A stretch of 64,000 nt of DNA, taken from contig CAZMTO010000002.1 in assembly GCA_964569265.1 (NCBI GenBank), forward strand, positions 34,749-98,748. The letters run 5' to 3'. Below, one piece after another: positions 8,801 to 17,539 of the stretch. Each line of letters begins with the position of its first letter. Positions within the stretch are counted from its first letter, which is position 1. A program made the translations under genes and the position numbers. The notes beneath the pieces are model-generated. The model saw only the letters and a list, made by a program, of their open reading frames with translations. It made no database searches and was not told the origin of the DNA. Source of the stretch: Avidehalobacter sp964569265 (GTDB lineage: Bacteria; Bacillota; Dehalobacteriia; UBA4068; UBA4997).

Positions 8801-9619
8801 TTATTTTTCGGTAACAGGAACGCAAATGTAGGCGTTATCACCGTGGTAACATTCAAACGAAGGCTTGGTGGTATCCAGCTTATAGTCGTTCTGTTCAAAC
8901 CATTCGGTAAAAATGTACTGCCAGCCGGCGCGTACAGTTTGTTGCAGGGCGGGCAAATCTTCGGTTTGGGGCAGGGTAAATACGGCGCATTTGGCAGCGG
9001 CAAAGCAATGCTTTTGCATAGATTCGGGAACGGTGGTATCTTCTTTAATGGTGGGGCCTAAAAAGTAATACAAACCGTCTGCGGCATCGGCAGGGTGCAG
9101 CCACAGGCCAATTTCGGCATAGCCGGGGTAAGTAAGCTTGGCATAATCTTCGGTGCTTACTGCCGAAAAATCCTTGCCCAGCCAGTAAGCGCCGTTAGCT
9201 CTGGTGTCAAGTGCTTCTTCGGGATAAAGAGTGTAGCCGGCAGCACAAAATGCCGGAATTTCGGTTACGGTAACTTTAATGTCTGTCATAATAAGTCCGC
9301 CTTTCTGTTTTTGGTATGCAGAAGGAGTGATGCCAAAGCGACGGGTAAAAGCGCGTGTAAAGCCCGACGGTGTATCAAAGCCGGCGGTTATTGCGGCTTC
9401 GGTAACACTGGCGCCGCCGGCAAGTTCTACCGCGGCACGGGCCAAACGCCGATAACGCAGATAAGTGCCGACAGCAAGGCCGTTAACACTGCGAAAGATG
9501 TGACAAAAATGCCAAAAAGAATAGCCAAACTGGGCGGCCAGCTTTTGGGCGGATATATCATCATCCGGGTGGTTATCAATAAATTCGCGGCAACGCCGCA
9601 TATCGTCCCGATAGCTCAT
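8801..9619 (-). CDS. AraC-family regulator with GyrI-like effector domain
   Basis: The 272-residue transcription factor starts with an AraC double HTH (about 5-105: FGYSFWHFCHIFRSVNGLAV and ITAGFDTPSGFTRAFTRRFG). A GyrI/BmrR-type effector-binding domain follows (about 112-272: VTVTEIPAFCAAGYTLYP, LPALQQTVRAGWQYIFTEWF). Proteins of this build sense small, often cationic or drug-like ligands. The ligand and targets are unknown. The ATG has AAGGAGAAT upstream. It stands alone between a bidirectional terminator and the J-domain-like gene. Confidence 0.9.
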   Translation of the reverse strand: MSYRDDMRRCREFIDNHPDDDISAQKLAAQFGYSFWHFCHIFRSVNGLAVGTYLRYRRLARAAVELAGGASVTEAAITAGFDTPSGFTRAFTRRFGITPSAYQKQKGGLIMTDIKVTVTEIPAFCAAGYTLYPEEALDTRANGAYWLGKDFSAVSTEDYAKLTYPGYAEIGLWLHPADAADGLYYFLGPTIKEDTTVPESMQKHCFAAAKCAVFTLPQTEDLPALQQTVRAGWQYIFTEWFEQNDYKLDTTKPSFECYHGDNAYICVPVTEK

Positions 9620-9688
9620 AGCGTATTCTCCTTTATGCTTTAAGTATAACAGGCGCGGCGGCGGGTTACATTCCCATTTTTGCGGATA

Positions 9689-10408
9689 TCAGTAATTTTT
9701 GCCGTTTAAAAGCTGCTGTTTAAGGTGGCGCAGCAGCTCGTCTAACAATTGCTGTCGGACGGCACAGGCAGCGGCATCTTGTAGCAGGGGCTGTAAATTA
9801 AGTGGCCAACCTTGTTCGGCAGCCTGCATTACGGTTATGTTGTTGTTGATGGCGTTTTGCAGGCGTTGCTGTTCGGCGGCAAGCTCATCTTCACACATAT
9901 TATCAAGGTTGTAGGCCGGCAGACTTTGCTGCTGTAATTGTTCCGGCTTAATGGCCAGCAGCGGCAGTTCGTGGTTTTTGTAAGCAAGGGTAATGCTGTA
10001 CATAGTTTGGCGCTGTTTAAGGTTGGCCGTGGGGTAAAGGTCGGGGTGTATAAGGCGCACACAGCGGGCGTAATAATAATTTAGCAGGCCAAAGCGACGG
10101 GCGGTTTGTTGCCGGGGCGGCAGCTTTAGCAGTATGTTGTTGCGGTGCTGCATATGGGCCAGCCAAACCTTGTGGCGTTGGGCAAAAAGGTCGGTGCGTT
10201 GTTGTTGGCTAAGGTTGGGGTTTTGGCACAAAAGCTGCGTATTAAGATAGTAGGCGGCACATTCTTTGGCGGCAAAAAGCTGCATATATTGGGCTTCTAA
10301 CCGGGCGGCCTTAATAAAAAGCAGTTCATCGCGCTGCAAAATTTGCCTGAACAACTGACGGCGCAGGCTGCGGATATTTTCTTTAAGCAGGTTTGCTGAT
10401 GCTGACAC
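9689..10408 (-). CDS. J-domain-like coiled protein with intact HPD motif
   Basis: This is a predicted helical, Gln/Leu-rich protein of about 239 residues. At about 115-155 it shows the DnaJ helix II-loop-helix III pattern: YYYARCVRLIHPDLYP followed by NLKQRQTMYSITLAYKNHEL. The His-Pro-Asp motif that triggers DnaK ATPase is intact. The Gly-rich and zinc regions of DnaJ are absent. It may be a specialised DnaK co-chaperone; the partner is unknown. The second GTG (10408) is preferred because AGGTGA lies 6 nt upstream; GTG 10414 is also in frame. Confidence 0.65.
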   Translation of the reverse strand: MSASANLLKENIRSLRRQLFRQILQRDELLFIKAARLEAQYMQLFAAKECAAYYLNTQLLCQNPNLSQQQRTDLFAQRHKVWLAHMQHRNNILLKLPPRQQTARRFGLLNYYYARCVRLIHPDLYPTANLKQRQTMYSITLAYKNHELPLLAIKPEQLQQQSLPAYNLDNMCEDELAAEQQRLQNAINNNITVMQAAEQGWPLNLQPLLQDAAACAVRQQLLDELLRHLKQQLLNGKNY

Positions 10409-10561
10409 AGGCACTCACCTCACTTTGGCACTAAGGCTTTTGCTGCGTTATTTTTGCCGCATATATTACCATTATAATACAGTTTTCGACAAAAAAAGGC
10501 AATATTTTTAACGCCTTTTAATACTTTAAAATGCGGCAAAGTCATATTTATTGCAAAAAAA

Positions 10562-10590
10562 TACAGGTGTCTAAAAAGCAGACACCTGTA
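10562..10590 (-). terminator. Rho-independent terminator after rlmA
   Basis: An 11-bp perfect stem (TACAGGTGTCT/AGACACCTGTA) is followed on the minus strand by a run of seven T residues. It lies 14 nt past the rlmA-like stop codon. Confidence 0.9.
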
Positions 10591-10604
10591 TAAATTTTTA
10601 AAGG

Positions 10605-11435
10605 TTAAAAACGCACGGCAAAAAGCTGCAAGTCAATGGTTATATCGGTAAAAGTGGCAGCGGGTGGCGTGCGATGTTCGTTAAGCGGCGTCATCCGCAA
10701 AAAATCGGCAGTCTGTTCTGCTGATACCGGCAGGGTGTAGGTAAGGCGTTCGGCGGTTTTGGGCTGCGGCAGTGCCGCCAACAACGCGGTAGATTCGCTG
10801 TCTTCTCCGGCGGGCAAATTGTAGGCAGTACGTACCTGCTTTAAATAGTCGGCACCGGGCACCACCTTTATAAGCAAACCGCCGGGGGCCAGCACCCGCG
10901 TAAATTCACGGTAATTGGCCGGCGAAAGAATATTGAGTATAATGTCGGCGCTGTTGTCGGGCAGGGGCAGGGCAGCCAAATCTGCCAGCAGGCATTTTAA
11001 GCGCGGTTCGGCTTTGGCGGCAGCCACCACACCGGCCTTGGCAAGGTCTAACGCCAAAACCTCGGCAGCGGGCAGGGCGGCCAACAGGCTGCGGGCAAAA
11101 AAGCCCTCGCCGCAGCCGGCATCAATAACGGTTAACGGCTGATGCGGGCGCAGCGGTTGGGCAGCGGCAATATCGGCAATGGTAAGGCACAGCTTTTGAT
11201 AAAACCCGGCGGCAAATACCCGGCGGCGGGTAGCAAACAGTTGTTCGTCATACAGGGCACTTTGCGGCTTTTGCGGTGCCAGATTAAGATAATTGGCGGC
11301 AGCAAGGTCGTAGCAGTGGCCGGCAGGGCAAACAAAGCTGCTGTGTTTAAGCTGCATTGCCGCGTGGCATTTGGGGCAGCAAAGCCGGGTGTGCATATTG
11401 GCAAAATTTTTAACAACACGGTCTATTTTGGCCAT
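10605..11435 (-). CDS. rlmA: 23S rRNA (guanine-N1) methyltransferase, RlmA family
   Basis: The 276-residue SAM-dependent enzyme has the RlmA layout: an N-terminal zinc ribbon (LCCPKC at about 17-22 and VCPAGHCYDLA at about 36-46), then a Rossmann methyltransferase with VIDAGCGEGFFA, VLALDLAK and NILSPANYREFTRVLAPGG. It methylates a guanine in 23S rRNA helix 35; some homologues give macrolide or tylosin resistance, which cannot be told here. ATG 11435 is chosen because CTAAGGAGG lies 8-9 nt upstream; longer versions lack a site. The next minus-strand gene upstream is the HD protein. Confidence 0.88.
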   Translation of the reverse strand: MAKIDRVVKNFANMHTRLCCPKCHAAMQLKHSSFVCPAGHCYDLAAANYLNLAPQKPQSALYDEQLFATRRRVFAAGFYQKLCLTIADIAAAQPLRPHQPLTVIDAGCGEGFFARSLLAALPAAEVLALDLAKAGVVAAAKAEPRLKCLLADLAALPLPDNSADIILNILSPANYREFTRVLAPGGLLIKVVPGADYLKQVRTAYNLPAGEDSESTALLAALPQPKTAERLTYTLPVSAEQTADFLRMTPLNEHRTPPAATFTDITIDLQLFAVRF

Positions 11436-11455
11436 ATAAACCTCCTTAGGCAAAT

Positions 11456-11992
11456 TTAGGCAAACAGGTTTAACGCGCGGCGTTTTAGGTATGAGGCAAA
11501 GCTGCTGCCAAGCTCTAACACGCAGCACAATTTATCAACGCAGGATATCAGGTAGGTTTCCTTAAAATGACGGTGACGGGTGGGGCACATAGGCCACATA
11601 TGGTTAAGTATAATATCTTCTTCCTTGGCAGAAAGACCGGTAAGGCGGCGGGCATTGGCCAGCGCCAGTTGTGGGTGGGCATAAATATGCTCACTTTTAC
11701 CAACGGCTTCATCTCTAAAGTTGTAATAGTAAAGGTCGTGCAGCAGGCCGCAGCGTGCCACCGCCGAAGTATCCATATGGCAGCGGCGGGCCAGCAAAAA
11801 CGCATACCACGACACATTAAGCACGTGCTGGCGGCGGTTTATGGTGTGGTGGCGGTAATCGGCCAGGCGCAAAAACTGCGGGGCATTTATAATATCTTCT
11901 ACATAGCGGCGGTATTCCTGCACCAGCTTATGTTCGGTATCTTGCAGGCTGCGGCGCGAAGCTGTAGGCTTTAAACAGGTTTTAAGTGTCAA
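11456..11992 (-). CDS. HD-domain hydrolase
   Basis: The roughly 178-residue protein has HD-superfamily metal-binding residues: RRQHVLNVSWYAFLLARRC, then GLLHDLYYYNF with the His-Asp pair, a later HIYAHPQLALANA, and a C-terminal ISCVDKLCCVLEL. This resembles hydrolases of the YqeK or uncharacterised HD type. The substrate is unknown. TTG 11992 is proposed because GAGGTG lies 6 nt upstream; the frame stays open far upstream without other signals. It precedes rlmA by about 20 nt, so the two form an operon. Confidence 0.75.
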   Translation of the reverse strand: MTLKTCLKPTASRRSLQDTEHKLVQEYRRYVEDIINAPQFLRLADYRHHTINRRQHVLNVSWYAFLLARRCHMDTSAVARCGLLHDLYYYNFRDEAVGKSEHIYAHPQLALANARRLTGLSAKEEDIILNHMWPMCPTRHRHFKETYLISCVDKLCCVLELGSSFASYLKRRALNLFA

Positions 11993-12147
11993 TGTAGGCA
12001 CCTCGTATTTATTAAATGTAGCGGCAGGCAAAAACCCACCGTATGATAGTATAGTATAAACAGATGAAAAATGCAAACGGTGAAGTATAAAAACAGGTGC
12101 CAAAACATAGGCTGTATAAGCAAAACCACAGCTTGGGGGTAATATTG

Positions 12148-12570
12148 ATGGCAAAAATTGACAAAATGCAAACCATGAGCGCCGAGCCTGCCAAAGCGGC
12201 AATGCGTGATTATCTTTCACCGGGAGAGGTGGCTGCTTATGCCGGGCTGAGCTACGGCACGGTAAAGCGCGCCATAGACGTTGGTGATATTGCGGCATAC
12301 CGTATTGGGCGGCGGTTTTTTATAAGCCGCACCGATGCCGAGGCTTTTGCCGCTGCCCGCCGGGATGTTGCCGCCGAAGGCTACAGCATAAGTGAGATAA
12401 TGGAAAAGCTGTGCCTTAGCTATGCCTATGTAAGCCGCCTGATAAAAAGCGGCGAGCTGCCCAGCCGCCGCATTGGGCGCAAATATTTTGTGACGGAGAA
12501 GGATTTTGCCGAATTTATGCAAAGTAAGCGCCTTGATAGCAGGAAAACCCCCGCAGTGCGGAGAAAATAA
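12148..12570 (+). CDS. Double excisionase-type HTH protein
   Basis: The roughly 140-residue protein consists of two tandem excisionase/MerR-like winged HTH units. Unit 1 (about 23-70) reads LSPGEVAAYAGLSYGTVKRA then YRIGRRFFISRTDAEAF. Unit 2 (about 80-128) reads YSISEIMEKLCLSYAYVSRL then RRIGRKYFVTEKDFAEF. Single-unit proteins of this type bind DNA and bend it, or act as small regulators. Both copies keep the wing motif R-I-G-R-[RK]-[FY]-F. No phage genes lie nearby. It precedes dgt in the same direction. Confidence 0.75.
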   Translation: MAKIDKMQTMSAEPAKAAMRDYLSPGEVAAYAGLSYGTVKRAIDVGDIAAYRIGRRFFISRTDAEAFAAARRDVAAEGYSISEIMEKLCLSYAYVSRLIKSGELPSRRIGRKYFVTEKDFAEFMQSKRLDSRKTPAVRRK

Positions 12571-12636
12571 CGCATAAAGCTGCTGCCGCCGGGCTAAGGC
12601 GGTGGTTGGCAAATTTATGGCTAACGGGGTGATGTT

Positions 12637-13605
12637 ATGCTGCCCAATGTAGAAGCGCGCGAGGCGATGATTTTGGCGCCGGAGGCTGCGCACGCCAAAA
12701 ACAGCCGCGGCCGCCAAATACCGGAGCCTAATTCTCCGGTGCGTACCTGCTACCAGCGCGACCGCGACCGGATAATACACTGCAAAAGCTTTAGGCGCTT
12801 AAAGATGAAAACACAGGTGTTTATTGCGCCGGACGGTGACCATTACCGCACACGGCTTACGCACACACTGGAGGTTATGCAGATTGCCCGCACCATAGCA
12901 CGGGCACTGTGCCTTAACGAAGATTTGGCCGAGGCTATTGCACTGGGACACGATTTGGGCCACACCCCCTTTGGGCACGCCGGAGAACGCGCCCTGAGTG
13001 AAATTGTGGGCGGCTTTAGGCATAACGAACAAAGCCTGCGCGTGGTAGATGTGCTGGAAAAAGACGGCCGCGGCTTAAACCTTACCTATGAGGTGCGCAG
13101 CGGTATTTTAAACCACAGCGGCAAGCTGCCCAACATTACGTTAGAAGGTGAGCTGGTGCAACTGGCCGACCGTATGGCATATGTTAACCACGATACCGAT
13201 GATGCCCTGCGTGCCGGGCTGATAAAAAACAGCGAGCTGCCGCAGCAGGCAGTGGCTATTTTGGGTGCTACCAACAGCAAACGCATAAACGCTATGGTGC
13301 TTTCGGTTATTGAAGCATCGCAGGATTTGCGCGGCATACATATGAATCAGCGTGAACGCCAGGCAATGGACGAGCTGCGCGAATTTTTGTTTGAGCGGGT
13401 GTATCGCACGCCGCAGGCTGTACGGCAGGAAGAAATTTTAAAGGAAAAGCTTAATTATACCTTCGATCACCTGCTGGCCCACCCGGATATGCTGCCGCCG
13501 GAGCTGTTGCAGCGCGAGGAGAATATTGAACGTGCCGTATGCGATTACGTGGCGGGGATGTCGGACAGTTATGCGCTTAAATTGTTTGAAAAGCTGGGGA
13601 TTTAG
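12637..13605 (+). CDS. dgt: Deoxyguanosinetriphosphate triphosphohydrolase-like protein
   Basis: The 322-residue HD-fold enzyme is expected to split dNTPs (classically dGTP) into nucleoside and triphosphate. It shows RTCYQRDRDRIIHCKSFRRL, the metal ligands in TRLTHTLEVMQIARTIARAL, the HD pair in ALGHDLGHTPFGHAGERAL, and a late DRMAYVNHDTDDALRAG. It lies directly upstream of dnaG and rpoD, an order seen in many Bacillota. The ATG is preceded by GGGGTGATG. Confidence 0.93.
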   Translation: MLPNVEAREAMILAPEAAHAKNSRGRQIPEPNSPVRTCYQRDRDRIIHCKSFRRLKMKTQVFIAPDGDHYRTRLTHTLEVMQIARTIARALCLNEDLAEAIALGHDLGHTPFGHAGERALSEIVGGFRHNEQSLRVVDVLEKDGRGLNLTYEVRSGILNHSGKLPNITLEGELVQLADRMAYVNHDTDDALRAGLIKNSELPQQAVAILGATNSKRINAMVLSVIEASQDLRGIHMNQRERQAMDELREFLFERVYRTPQAVRQEEILKEKLNYTFDHLLAHPDMLPPELLQREENIERAVCDYVAGMSDSYALKLFEKLGI

Positions 13606-13808
13606 CCGCAAGCCCGGCGTTTGAGCAAAATTTGGCTGCCTTGGGCTAATAAATATCCGCAAACGGTAAATAAATTTTAACTTTAAGTAAATAATACATA
13701 TTGGTAAAATTGCCCTTGGTGCGAAAAAAGGAAAATCACGCCCGGCGGCGAAATATCTAAAGTACCATTTGCCTATGGGGCAAAAATTTAGTGGAGAAGC
13801 GGTGAAGT

Positions 13809-15584
13809 ATGGCAAGAGTCCCCGAAGAATTTGTGGCACAAGTTAATGCGCGGTTGGATATTGCCGAGGTTGTCGGTGCGTATGTGTCCTTAAAAAAGCA
13901 GGGGCGCAACCTGTGGGGTCTGTGTCCGTTTCATACCGAAAAAACACCGTCTTTTAGCGTAGCACCCGATAAACAGATATACTACTGCTTTGGCTGCCAT
14001 AAGGGCGGCAATGCTCTGCGGTTTTTGATGGACATAGAGGGGCTGAGCTTTGTAGAGGCGGTAGAAAAGGCAGCTGGTATGGTGGGGCTGCAAATGCAGC
14101 AGGAAGAAGCATCGGCGGCCGAAACTGCCGAAATGCAGCAACGGCGCCGTTATTTTAAGATGATGGCCGAAGCGGCGGAATATTACCGCGCGCAGCTTTG
14201 GGGTGAAGCAGGCCGCGAAGCCAGAGGTTATTTGCAGCGGCGCGGGTTATCGGCAGAATTGGCGCAGCGCTTTGGTTTGGGGCTGTGCAGTGGCTGGGAC
14301 GGTGCGGTTAAGCACCTGCTGGGGCGCGGGTATCAGTTTGCCGAAATTGAAGCTGCCGGGCTAAGCTCACGACGGGAAAAGGGTGACGGCTTTTTTGACA
14401 AGTTTCATCATCGGCTGATTTTTCCGATATGGGATTACCGTGGGCAGCCGGTGGCTTTTGGCGGGCGTGTTATGGGTAATGGTCAGCCAAAATATTTAAA
14501 TTCGCCGGAAACCCGCCACTTTCATAAATCTCAGAATTTGTACGGGCTTTTTCAGGCCGGGGCAGCTATACGCCGGGCTGATGAGGCTGTTTTGATGGAA
14601 GGCTATATGGATGTTCTGGCGGCACACCAGTTTGGGGTAGATAACGCCATAGCATCGCTGGGCACGGCCTTTAATGTGGAGCATACCCGCTTGCTGAAGC
14701 GTTATACCACACGGGTTTTGCTGGTTTACGACGGTGACAGTGCCGGGGTAAATGCTGCTGACCGTGCCATAGATATTTTGCACAACGAAGGCTTTGAGGT
14801 GCGGCTGCTTACCCTGCCCGACGGTTTGGATCCGGACGAGTTTTTGCACCGACAGGGTAAAGCGGCGTGGGACAAGCTGGTTGATGACAGAGCGGCGGAT
14901 TTTTGGCGCTACAAGCTTAATAAGGCACTGGCGGCCAACGATATAAACACGGTTGCCGGCAAGGTGGCGGTGGTAAAGGCGCTAAAGCCCAACCTTAATA
15001 ATTGTGAAGATGCCGTGGAACTGGAGGGCGTGATATCGCAGTTGGCCAAGGCCATAAGCATTGCCCCCGAAACCATTTACGCCGAGCTGAGACCCAAAGC
15101 CAAATTAGAATCGATGAACCGGGCACCGGTGGTAAAAGCACCGGCGGCGGCTGTTGCCGAGCCGAAAAAAATGTCGAGGGCACAGGCTAACCTGCTGTAT
15201 TTTATGCTGTGTGACCGACAAATATATGAAAAAACCCTGTCGGAATTGGGAGAAAATTTTCTTGAAAGCCCACCTTTGCAGGAATTATTAGATTTGGTAC
15301 AGAATATAAAAGATAAATACAGTTGGCAGCCTGCCGAATTGTTTAATTATTTGCCGCCGGGAGAAGCCTACCAGTTGCTGCTGAGGATGACACAGGCCGA
15401 TATAGCTAAGGAAAAAATGCCGGAGCTGGCCGAAGGCTGTATACGTGCGGTTAACATAAGCCGCCTGCAAAAACGTCTGGCAGAATTAAGGGACGGGCTG
15501 GCTGCTGCCGATGTCGGCGCACAGGCCGGGCTGCTGCGGGAAATTGCGGCGGTGGAACTGCAAATAAGGCAGTTGCGCAATTAA
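13809..15584 (+). CDS. dnaG: DNA primase DnaG
   Basis: The 591-residue protein makes RNA primers at the replication fork. The N-terminal zinc domain has CPFHTEKTPSFSV and YYCFGCHKGGNALRFL (the CHC2 ligands). The TOPRIM core has AVLMEGYMDVLAAHQFGV and LLVYDGDSAGVNAADRAI. The C-terminal helicase-binding part is shorter and less conserved. It is followed by rpoD in the classical macromolecular-synthesis arrangement. The start ATG follows GAGAAGCGGTG. Confidence 0.98.
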   Translation: MARVPEEFVAQVNARLDIAEVVGAYVSLKKQGRNLWGLCPFHTEKTPSFSVAPDKQIYYCFGCHKGGNALRFLMDIEGLSFVEAVEKAAGMVGLQMQQEEASAAETAEMQQRRRYFKMMAEAAEYYRAQLWGEAGREARGYLQRRGLSAELAQRFGLGLCSGWDGAVKHLLGRGYQFAEIEAAGLSSRREKGDGFFDKFHHRLIFPIWDYRGQPVAFGGRVMGNGQPKYLNSPETRHFHKSQNLYGLFQAGAAIRRADEAVLMEGYMDVLAAHQFGVDNAIASLGTAFNVEHTRLLKRYTTRVLLVYDGDSAGVNAADRAIDILHNEGFEVRLLTLPDGLDPDEFLHRQGKAAWDKLVDDRAADFWRYKLNKALAANDINTVAGKVAVVKALKPNLNNCEDAVELEGVISQLAKAISIAPETIYAELRPKAKLESMNRAPVVKAPAAAVAEPKKMSRAQANLLYFMLCDRQIYEKTLSELGENFLESPPLQELLDLVQNIKDKYSWQPAELFNYLPPGEAYQLLLRMTQADIAKEKMPELAEGCIRAVNISRLQKRLAELRDGLAAADVGAQAGLLREIAAVELQIRQLRN

Positions 15585-15610
15585 AAAGCCTGCCAAAATT
15601 ATTTACATTA

Positions 15611-15679
15611 AAAAAGTTATCAAAAAAGTTATCATAATAAAAAGTTGTAATTTAAAGTTGTAATTTAAAGTTGTAATTG
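15611..15679 (+). repeat. AT-rich tandem repeats before rpoD
   Basis: Two copies of an AAAAAAGTTATC-like unit (about 15611-15633) are followed by three head-to-tail copies of the 13-mer AAAGTTGTAATTT (15641-15653, 15654-15666 and 15667-15679, the last ending in G). They lie between dnaG and the rpoD start and may hold promoter or regulator sites. Confidence 0.8.
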
Positions 15680-15736
15680 TATGTACAAGGATGTTGTCGG
15701 CCTGCTTGGTCGAAAATCAGAAAAGGGGTTTAAGGA

Positions 15737-17110
15737 TTGACTGCAACAAAGAATGTCGCTGCACCAAAAAAATCTACAAAAACCAAAGCTGTAGTGCGGC
15801 GTATTACACCTGCTATGCTGAATAGTGAAAATGTAAACCGGGCAGAAGAGGTGAGCTTGGATATGGACATTGATACGGAAATTGCTGATATGGAGCTGGC
15901 ACCAACCGACGATGAGCTGGCGGCTATTGACAGCGAAAACAACGAAGAAGCCATTAAAGGTGCGTGCGACGACACCGACCTGCCGATGGAAGGGCTTAGC
16001 GTTGCATCTTTGGACAAGGCCGAAATAGCACACCGCCTGGCCGATGTAATAAAAGCCGGCGGCGAGGTTACACTGGGCAATGTGCTGGATGTTTTTGGCG
16101 AGGGCGAGCTTTCGGTGCAGAATATGGAGGATATTTACGATATTCTGGCGCAGCACGGCATTGAACTGGTGGCCGAAGCAGACGTTGATGAGGAGCCTAA
16201 CGAAGCTGATATAAAAGAGCTGGAGCAGGACGGCACCATAGACAAGCTGGATTTTAATGACTTTACCCTGCCGGAGGGCACCGCGGTAGATGACCCTGTG
16301 CGTATGTATTTAAAAGAGATAGGCCGGGTACAGTTGCTTTCGGCTACCGAGGAGGTTAGGCTGGCGCAGGCTATGGAAGAAGGCGATGAGGTTGCCAAGC
16401 AGCGTTTGATCGAATCGAACCTGCGATTGGTAGTAAGCATTGCCAAACGCTATGTTGGCCGCGGTATGCTGTTTTTAGACCTTATTCAGGAAGGTAACCT
16501 TGGCCTGATAAAAGCCGTGGAAAAATTTGATTACCGCAAGGGCTACAAGTTTTCTACCTACGCAACCTGGTGGATTCGTCAGGCAATTACCCGTGCCATT
16601 GCCGACCAGGCGCGCACCATACGTATACCGGTGCATATGGTAGAAACCATAAACAAGCTTAATCGTGTGCAGCGCCAGCTTATACAGGAGCTTGGGCGAG
16701 ACCCCCTGCCGGAGGAAATTGCCCGCCGTATGGGTGTAAGTGTAGACCGTGTACGTGAAATATCTAAAATATCGCAGGAGCCTGTGTCGCTGGAAACTCC
16801 TATCGGTGAGGAAGAAGACAGCCACCTTGGTGATTTTATCGAGGATGAAGATGCGCTGGCCCCGGCCGAGGCAGCATCGTTCTTTTTGCTGAGAGAGCAG
16901 CTTGATGATGTTTTGGACACGCTTACCCCCCGCGAGAAAAAGGTTTTGCAGCTGCGTTTTGGTTTAAACGACGGACGTGCCCGTACGCTGGAAGAAGTTG
17001 GCAACGTGTTTGGCGTTACCAGAGAACGTATCCGCCAGATTGAAGCCAAGGCATTGCGCAAATTGCGCCACCCCAGCCGCAGTAAAAAGCTTAAGGACTA
17101 TTTAGACTGA
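15737..17110 (+). CDS. rpoD: Primary sigma factor RpoD (SigA)
   Basis: The 457-residue principal sigma factor has an acidic N-terminal region 1.1-like segment, region 1.2 (DPVRMYLKEIGRVQLLSATE), region 2 (NLRLVVSIAKRYVGRGM, then WWIRQAITRAIADQARTIRI), region 3 (HMVETINKLNRVQRQLIQEL) and region 4 with the -35-binding helix (VTRERIRQIEAKALRKLRHP). It begins with TTG (15737) after AAGGGG/AAGGA. It sits downstream of dnaG, as in most Bacillota. Confidence 0.98.
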   Translation: MTATKNVAAPKKSTKTKAVVRRITPAMLNSENVNRAEEVSLDMDIDTEIADMELAPTDDELAAIDSENNEEAIKGACDDTDLPMEGLSVASLDKAEIAHRLADVIKAGGEVTLGNVLDVFGEGELSVQNMEDIYDILAQHGIELVAEADVDEEPNEADIKELEQDGTIDKLDFNDFTLPEGTAVDDPVRMYLKEIGRVQLLSATEEVRLAQAMEEGDEVAKQRLIESNLRLVVSIAKRYVGRGMLFLDLIQEGNLGLIKAVEKFDYRKGYKFSTYATWWIRQAITRAIADQARTIRIPVHMVETINKLNRVQRQLIQELGRDPLPEEIARRMGVSVDRVREISKISQEPVSLETPIGEEEDSHLGDFIEDEDALAPAEAASFFLLREQLDDVLDTLTPREKKVLQLRFGLNDGRARTLEEVGNVFGVTRERIRQIEAKALRKLRHPSRSKKLKDYLD

Positions 17111-17235
17111 TGATTATAAGCGCCCCTTTGCAGCGCCCAAAGCCCGGTAAACCGGCCGGGCAGGCACTTTTGGGGGCGTTGCCGTTTGGGCAGCGGCGCC
17201 GCTGAAAAAAATTACAAAAAATTTTGCAAAAGGTG

Positions 17236-17264
17236 TTGACAAAAGCCGTACACTCGGTTATAAT
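17236..17264 (+). promoter_or_regulatory. Consensus promoter for the tRNA pair
   Basis: TTGACA (17236-17241), a 17-bp spacer and TATAAT (17259-17264) form a perfect sigma-A promoter 36 bp before tRNA-Asn. A short inverted repeat (ACCTGCT/AGCAGGT, 17272-17291) lies in the leader. Confidence 0.92.
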
Positions 17265-17299
17265 AATACTCACCTGCTAAACAAAGCAGGTTGCTATAA

Positions 17300-17374
17300 T
17301 CCTCGATAGCTCAACGGTAGAGCACTCGGCTGTTAACCGAGGGGTTGCTGGTTCGAATCCAGCTCGGGGAGCCA
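17300..17374 (+). tRNA. tRNA-Asn (GTT)
   Basis: The cloverleaf has acceptor pairs TCCTCGA/TCGGGGA (one G-T pair), a D arm AGCTCAACGGTAGAGC, an anticodon stem CTCGG/CCGAG with loop CTGTTAA (anticodon GTT), a T arm GCTGG-TTCGAAT-CCAGC, and an encoded CCA end (17372-17374). Confidence 0.97.
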
Positions 17375-17378
17375 TAAG

Positions 17379-17413
17379 TTAAAGCAACTGCTCTTAAAGG
17401 TCAGTTGCTTTAA
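17379..17413 (+). other. 12-bp inverted repeat between the two tRNA genes
   Basis: TTAAAGCAACTG (17379-17390) pairs perfectly with CAGTTGCTTTAA (17402-17413) across an 11-nt loop. There is no T run behind it, so an RNA-processing or stabilising hairpin in the tRNA transcript is more likely than a terminator. Confidence 0.75.
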
Positions 17414-17421
17414 TTGTCTAA

Positions 17422-17498
17422 GGGCCATTAGCTCAGTTGGTTAGAGCCACCGGCTCATAACCGGTCGGTCTCAGGTTCGAGTCCTGAATGGCCCACCA
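17422..17498 (+). tRNA. tRNA with CAT anticodon (elongator Met or Ile2)
   Basis: The acceptor stem GGGCCAT/ATGGCCC is perfect. The anticodon stem ACCGG/CCGGT carries loop CTCATAA (anticodon CAT), the T arm CTCAGGTTCGAGTCCTGA follows, and CCA is encoded (17496-17498). The first acceptor pair is G-C, so it is not an initiator. The body resembles tRNA-Ile2, whose C34 is modified to lysidine by TilS (encoded at 32.3 kb), but elongator tRNA-Met cannot be excluded. Confidence 0.92.
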
Positions 17499-17536
17499 AA
17501 AAAAGTTCGTCCTCTTTGGAGGACGGACTTTTTTTA
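17498..17536 (+). terminator. Rho-independent terminator after the tRNA pair
   Basis: A run of A, then GTTCGTCCTC, pairs with GAGGACGGAC and is followed by a long T run. It directly abuts the CCA end of the second tRNA. Confidence 0.9.
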
Positions 17537-17539
17537 TAT

